From Actinomycetes bacterium (GTDB lineage: Bacteria > Actinomycetota > Actinomycetes > Actinomycetales > Microbacteriaceae): a stretch of DNA of 9,527 nt. Below are positions 6,304-9,527 of the stretch, one piece after another. Both the position numbers and the translations under genes were made by a program. The notes beneath the pieces were generated by a model that worked only from the letters and a program-made list of their open reading frames with translations, did no database searches and had not been told where the DNA came from. Positions within the stretch are counted from its first letter, which is position 1; every line of letters begins with the position of its first letter. Location of the stretch: NCBI GenBank assembly GCA_023421635.1, contig JAEZSU010000240.1, positions 1-9,527 on the forward strand, read 5' to 3'.

Positions 6304-7068
6304 ATGGGTCGGCTGGACGGCAAGGTCGCGCTGATCACCGGGATCGGCGGGGGCATGGGCCGCGAGGCCGCGCGGCGGTTCGCCGCCGAGGGCGCGCGGG
6401 TCGTGGGCTGCGACCTGAACGAGCAGCGGCTTCGCGAGACGGTCGAGCTGGTCAAGGCCGAGGGTGGTGAGATCACCGGGTTCGCACCGGTGGACGCCGG
6501 TGACGCCACGGCCGTCGAGGCCTGGATCGACGCCGCCGCCGAGGTCTACGGCGGCGTCGACGTGCTCTACAACAACGCGTCCATCCAGCGCTTCGGCGCG
6601 ATCGACGAGATCAGCGTCGAGGACTGGGACTTCGCGATCGACATGGAGCTGAACATCGTCTTCTACGCGGTGCGCGCCGCATGGAAGCACCTGAAGGTCT
6701 CCGGCGGGGTGGTCGTGAACATCGGCTCGATCGCGGGGATCCGCGGGGTCGAGTTCATGCCGCAGAACGCCCACGGTGCTGCCAAGGCCGGGGTCATCAA
6801 CCTCACGCAGCAGCTCGCGGTCGAGGGCGGCCCGCACGGCATCCGAGCGGTGTGCATCTCGCCCGGGTTCGTCCAGACACCGGCCACCACGTTCCTCGTC
6901 GAGGACCCGCCGCCCGCGCTGAAGGCAACCTGGGACCGCATCCCGCTCGGTCGCGTCGGGCGTCCCGACGACATCGTCAGTGCAGCCGTGTTCCTCGCCT
7001 CCGACGAGGCCTCCTGGATCACCGGCGTGAACCTGGTCGTGGACGGCGGCGGCAGCGTGCTCGGCTGA
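6304..7068 (+). CDS. SDR-family protein with His in place of the catalytic Tyr (SDR-2)
   Basis: A 254-residue short-chain dehydrogenase fold. It shows TGIGGGMG (12-19), Asp37 after beta-2 (GCDLNE, suggesting NAD), NNAS at 90-93 in place of NNAG, Ser142 in NIGSIAG, Lys161, then ISPGFVQTP (185-193) and a C-terminal VVDGGGSVLG. The position that is Tyr in classical SDRs (YxxxK) is His157, reading NAHGAAKAG, and no other Tyr lies nearby. His could still act as the general acid-base, or the enzyme may use a different mechanism; I cannot tell which. It follows the extradiol gene by 30 bp and precedes the flavin oxidase by 44 bp, in one operon. SDR-1 of the left operon has the complete Ser-Tyr-Lys set, so the two are probably not redundant. 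Likely role: oxidation or reduction of a pathway intermediate. Confidence 0.88.
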   Translation: MGRLDGKVALITGIGGGMGREAARRFAAEGARVVGCDLNEQRLRETVELVKAEGGEITGFAPVDAGDATAVEAWIDAAAEVYGGVDVLYNNASIQRFGAIDEISVEDWDFAIDMELNIVFYAVRAAWKHLKVSGGVVVNIGSIAGIRGVEFMPQNAHGAAKAGVINLTQQLAVEGGPHGIRAVCISPGFVQTPATTFLVEDPPPALKATWDRIPLGRVGRPDDIVSAAVFLASDEASWITGVNLVVDGGGSVLG

Positions 7069-7112
7069 CCACCGCACCGGCCGCTCCCCATGTTCACCAC
7101 GGAGGTTCAACG

Positions 7113-8501
7113 ATGACCCAGACGGCTCCCGCACCCACGGGCAGGCTCGTGACGCCCGCCGACCCCGGGTTCGACGAGGCGGTGCTCGGACGCGTGTTCA
7201 ACCACCGCCGACCGGCCCGTCGCCCCGACGCGGTGCTGTTCGCCCGCACCGACGAGGACGTCGCCGGCGGGGTGCGCCTGGCCGCCGAACGCGGCTGGCA
7301 GGTCGCGGTCCGCTCGGGCGGGCACGCCTGGGCCGCCTGGAGCGTCCGCGACGGCGGCCTGCTCATCGACCTCGGCGACCACCGCGGCATCGACTACGAC
7401 GAGGCCACCGGCATCGTCAGCGCCACCCCGTCGACCAAGGGTGGCGAGGAGCTGAGCCCCTTCCTCGAGGAGCGGGGCCGGTTCTTCAACGGCGGCCACT
7501 GCCCGACCGTCGGCATCGGCGGCTTCCTGCTGCAGGGCGGGCAGGGCTGGAACCAGCGCGGCTGGGGCTGGGCGGCGGAGAGCGTCGTCGCGGTGGACGT
7601 CGTGACCGCAGACGGCGAGCTCGTCCGCGCCGACGCGACCCAGCACAGCGACCTGTTCTGGGCAGCACGGGGTGCCGGTCCCTCGTTCCCCGGCATCGTG
7701 ACCCGCTTCCACCTGCAGACCCGTCCGATCCACGGCGCGCTCGCGCACACGGTGCAGGCGTTCCGGCCGGAGGAGTTCACCGAGGTCATGACGTGGATGT
7801 ACGAGGTGACCGCCCGCATCCCCGACAACGTGGAGATCGTGGTCGTCGGGCAGCACCTGCCGGACGAGCACGGCGAGCCGGGCGAGCCCGGGTTCGTCGT
7901 GACCGGACTCGCGTTCGGCGACGACTTCGCGCACGCGCAGCGCTCCCTCGCGGTGTTCACCGAGAACCCGGCCCTGCCCCGCGCCGTCCTGGTGAAGGAT
8001 GCGGCGCCCTCCACGCTCGCCGAGCAGCGCGCCGAACAGCTGCGGGCGAATCCCGAGGGGCACCAGTGGCTCAACGACAACATCTGGGTCGAGGGCGATA
8101 CCGCCGAGATCGTCGAGCGCATCCGTCCGCTGTTCACCGAACTGCCGACGAAGAAGGCCTTCACCATCTGGATGTCGAACACCCCCGTCCGGCCGCTGCC
8201 CGATATGGCGTTCAGCCTCCACACCGGCGGGTACGTCGCGACATACTGCTGCTACGAGGATCCGGCCGAGGAGGACGCGAACCGCGCATGGATGCGGCGG
8301 CGCTTCGCCGACGCCGAACCGGTCACCGCCGGCCAATACCTCGGCGACAGCGACTTCACCGCCCGGCAACTGAAGTTCATGTCGGACGAGCACTTCGCGA
8401 GACTGCAGCAGATCATCGCCGACCGCGACCCCGACGGCCGCTTCGTCCGCTACCTGGCGAAGGACCCCACCACCCTCAACCGCAACCACTGGGAGCTGTG
8501 A
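7113..8501 (+). CDS. Berberine-bridge-type FAD-linked oxidase, predicted bicovalent flavin
   Basis: A 462-residue PCMH-type flavoprotein, with the FAD-binding domain at about 35-205 and the substrate and C-terminal BBE-like region beyond. RSGGHAW (68-74) gives His71 as the 8-alpha-histidyl attachment site. GGHCPTVGIGG (127-137) gives Cys130 as the 6-S-cysteinyl site, so both covalent links of bicovalent BBE enzymes are predicted. LQGGQGWNQRGWG (140-152) and DVVTADGELVRAD (162-174) are typical of the FAD domain. Relatives include 6-hydroxy-D-nicotine oxidase (one link only) and oligosaccharide oxidases (two links). They oxidise amines, alcohols or sugars with O2, giving H2O2. There is no signal peptide, so it is probably cytoplasmic, unlike many secreted sugar oxidases. 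The ATG at 7113 has GGAGG seven bases upstream. The last residues (YLAKDPTTLNRNHWEL) extend past the usual end of the family. Its stop lies two bases before the next start. Confidence 0.88.
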   Translation: MTQTAPAPTGRLVTPADPGFDEAVLGRVFNHRRPARRPDAVLFARTDEDVAGGVRLAAERGWQVAVRSGGHAWAAWSVRDGGLLIDLGDHRGIDYDEATGIVSATPSTKGGEELSPFLEERGRFFNGGHCPTVGIGGFLLQGGQGWNQRGWGWAAESVVAVDVVTADGELVRADATQHSDLFWAARGAGPSFPGIVTRFHLQTRPIHGALAHTVQAFRPEEFTEVMTWMYEVTARIPDNVEIVVVGQHLPDEHGEPGEPGFVVTGLAFGDDFAHAQRSLAVFTENPALPRAVLVKDAAPSTLAEQRAEQLRANPEGHQWLNDNIWVEGDTAEIVERIRPLFTELPTKKAFTIWMSNTPVRPLPDMAFSLHTGGYVATYCCYEDPAEEDANRAWMRRRFADAEPVTAGQYLGDSDFTARQLKFMSDEHFARLQQIIADRDPDGRFVRYLAKDPTTLNRNHWEL

Positions 8502-8503
8502 CC

Positions 8504-9022
8504 ATGACCCGCATCCACATCGCCGCCGACTTCGCCGGCTACGACCTCGGCCGTGCCCTCGAGGCCCGCGCCGTCGGCGCAGGCTACGACGTCGTCTGGC
8601 ACGGCGCCGACGAGCCCGACCAGGGCGACGACTATCCCGTCTACGCGGTGCGCATCGGCACCGCGGTCGTGACCGACCAGGACGCCGGCGTCGACGCGTT
8701 CGGCGTGCTCGTGGTCGACGAGGGGTTCGCCGGCGTGATCGCCGCGAACAAGGTGAACGGCGCCCGTGCCGTGCAGGCCGCCTCGCCGCGCGGCGCCGCC
8801 ACGACCCGCGAGGTCGTCGACGCGAACGTCCTCGTCTTCGAGGGCATCGCGTTCGAGGAGAACGCGTGGCTGACGCTGCACGCCTTCGTCACGACGTCCA
8901 TGCCGCACGTCGTCGACCACGGCCGCCGCGTCCTGCAGATCGAGGAGTACGAGAACGCGGGCACGATCGAGGGATGGGCGGTGCAGCTCGAGCCCGAGCA
9001 GATCGCCGTCCGTCACGAGTGA
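8504..9022 (+). CDS. Degenerate RpiB/LacA/LacB-fold protein
   Basis: A 172-residue protein with the overall frame of ribose-5-phosphate isomerase B: IHIAADFAGYDL at the N-terminus (4-15), DYPVYA (43-48), VIAANKVNGARAV (78-90) and DANVLVF (106-112). Compared by eye with E. coli RpiB, Asp9 is kept. The neighbouring phosphate-binding His is Phe10, the catalytic Cys and Thr of CGTG are Val71 and Glu73 (VDEG), and the His-Asn pair before D-x-N-V-L is Val104-Val105. It therefore should not perform the standard aldose-ketose phosphate isomerisation. It may bind another ligand, catalyse a different isomerisation or act structurally. It is about 20 residues longer than RpiB at the C-terminus. GGGAG (8491-8495) inside the end of the flavin-oxidase gene serves as its ribosome binding site, and only two bases separate the genes. 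The tight coupling suggests a real role in the pathway. Confidence 0.8.
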   Translation: MTRIHIAADFAGYDLGRALEARAVGAGYDVVWHGADEPDQGDDYPVYAVRIGTAVVTDQDAGVDAFGVLVVDEGFAGVIAANKVNGARAVQAASPRGAATTREVVDANVLVFEGIAFEENAWLTLHAFVTTSMPHVVDHGRRVLQIEEYENAGTIEGWAVQLEPEQIAVRHE

Positions 9023-9070
9023 TCCCGCCGTACGATCGCTGCTGACCGCGGCACGATTCGAGGAGGAACG

Positions 9071-9527
9071 ATGACACGCGCAGCGCTGTACGACCGCACC
9101 GGTGGCCCCGAGGTCCTGTACGTCGGGGAGATCGCCGATCCCGAGCCCGCGCCCGCGCACGTCGTCGTGCGCGTCCGGGCGGCCGGGCTCAACCCGTTCG
9201 ACGCGAAGGTGCGGAGCGGCTTCATCCCGTCGCAGGCACCGTTCCCGCGTCGGGTCGGCGCCGACGTCGCCGGGACGGTCGAGGCGGTCGGGGAGGGCGC
9301 CGTCTACTGGGACGGCACCCCGATCCAGGTGGGCGACGAGGTGCTCGGCCGCGCCGCCGGCGCCGTCGCCGAGCGCGCGCTCGCACAGGCGGAAGGCATC
9401 ACGCGCCGCCCCGAGGGGCTGCCGGCAGAGGTGGCCGCGGGGCTGAACATCGCGGCGCTCACCGCGCTGTCCTGCCGGGAGACCGTGCCGGTCGGTGAGG
9501 GCGACGTCGTGCTCGTCGGCGGTGCCG
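9071..9527 (+). CDS. MDR-superfamily (quinone oxidoreductase-type) dehydrogenase, 3' end cut by window
   Basis: Only the first 152 codons are inside the window; the family is usually about 310-340 residues. The GroES-like N-terminal domain is clear: VVVRVRAAGLNPFDAKVRSG (31-50), VGADVAGTVEAVG (62-74) and VGDEVLGRA (86-94). The sequence stops at DVVLVGGA, the start of the nucleotide-binding Rossmann motif. No cluster of zinc-binding cysteines is seen in the visible part, which favours zinc-free quinone or enone reductases (NADPH:quinone oxidoreductase type) over zinc alcohol dehydrogenases. AGGAGG (9061-9066) precedes the ATG at 9071. A 48-bp gap follows the RpiB-like gene. It contains TACGAT (9031-9036), which fits the loose TANNNT -10 pattern but has no -35, so the gene is more likely part of the same operon. 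Possible role: reduction of an unsaturated intermediate. Confidence 0.85.
   Translation, partial: MTRAALYDRTGGPEVLYVGEIADPEPAPAHVVVRVRAAGLNPFDAKVRSGFIPSQAPFPRRVGADVAGTVEAVGEGAVYWDGTPIQVGDEVLGRAAGAVAERALAQAEGITRRPEGLPAEVAAGLNIAALTALSCRETVPVGEGDVVLVGGA

Noticed and set aside
5242..7134. 630-codon open frame on the minus strand
   Set aside because: Antisense to the dioxygenase and SDR-2 genes, both of which have clear motifs and ribosome binding sites. The translation has no recognisable domain.
7107..8489. 460-codon open frame on the minus strand
   Set aside because: Shadow of the flavin oxidase gene, which carries both covalent FAD motifs on the plus strand.
32..8501. Direct assignment as a nicotine degradation cluster
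   Set aside because: Similarity is only at enzyme-class level. Molybdenum hydroxylases are absent and an extradiol dioxygenase is present.
8504..9022. Annotation as functional ribose-5-phosphate isomerase B (rpiB)
   Set aside because: The catalytic Cys, Thr and His positions and the phosphate-binding His are all substituted.
9031..9036. TACGAT as a separate promoter for the MDR gene
   Set aside because: The hexamer fits TANNNT, but there is no -35 or operator-like element and the gap is only 48 bp. Such hexamers are common by chance.

Overview
This 9.5 kb window is GC-rich (roughly 70%) and densely packed, with GTG starts, strong GGAGG-type ribosome binding sites and overlapping genes. This points to an actinobacterium, perhaps Microbacteriaceae, though nothing here fixes the genus. 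It holds no tRNA, rRNA, CRISPR array, transposase or phage gene.

Layout: two back-to-back operons flank one LysR-type regulator. The left arm is transcribed leftwards from 4200 to 32: FAD-dependent aromatic monooxygenase, cupin, small VOC (glyoxalase-fold) protein, SDR dehydrogenase, alpha/beta hydrolase. Most junctions overlap or are a few bases apart. The regulator (5225 to 4311) is also transcribed leftwards. The right arm is transcribed rightwards from 5338: two-domain extradiol-type dioxygenase, a second SDR, a berberine-bridge-type flavin oxidase, a degenerate RpiB-fold protein and an MDR (quinone-oxidoreductase type) dehydrogenase cut by the window end.

How it may work together (inference): the set looks like a peripheral catabolic pathway for an aromatic or N-heteroaromatic compound. 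The flavin monooxygenase would hydroxylate the ring, the extradiol enzyme would open it, the alpha/beta hydrolase would cut a C-C bond, and the SDR, flavin-oxidase and MDR enzymes would oxidise or reduce side chains. The substrate cannot be read from the sequence. No transporter and no meta-cleavage hydratase or aldolase is visible, so the pathway probably continues outside the window.

The most striking signal is regulatory. The promoter regions of the two arms, about 1 kb apart and pointing in opposite directions, align without gaps over 58 bp, with 34 identities by my hand count. The alignment has GAT-N3-TGG-N-ATC at one end, GCC-N2-GTGG in the middle and CATAG[A/C]TTCGA (a -10 element) at the other, at identical spacing. 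This matches the recognition-site/activation-site layout of LysR-type promoters. The regulator itself appears to have a leaderless GTG start whose -10 lies inside one of these boxes. Three enzymes carry substitutions at normally invariant positions: SDR-2 has His for the catalytic Tyr, the RpiB-like protein has lost almost all catalytic residues, and the monooxygenase has Glu for Asp in two FAD motifs.
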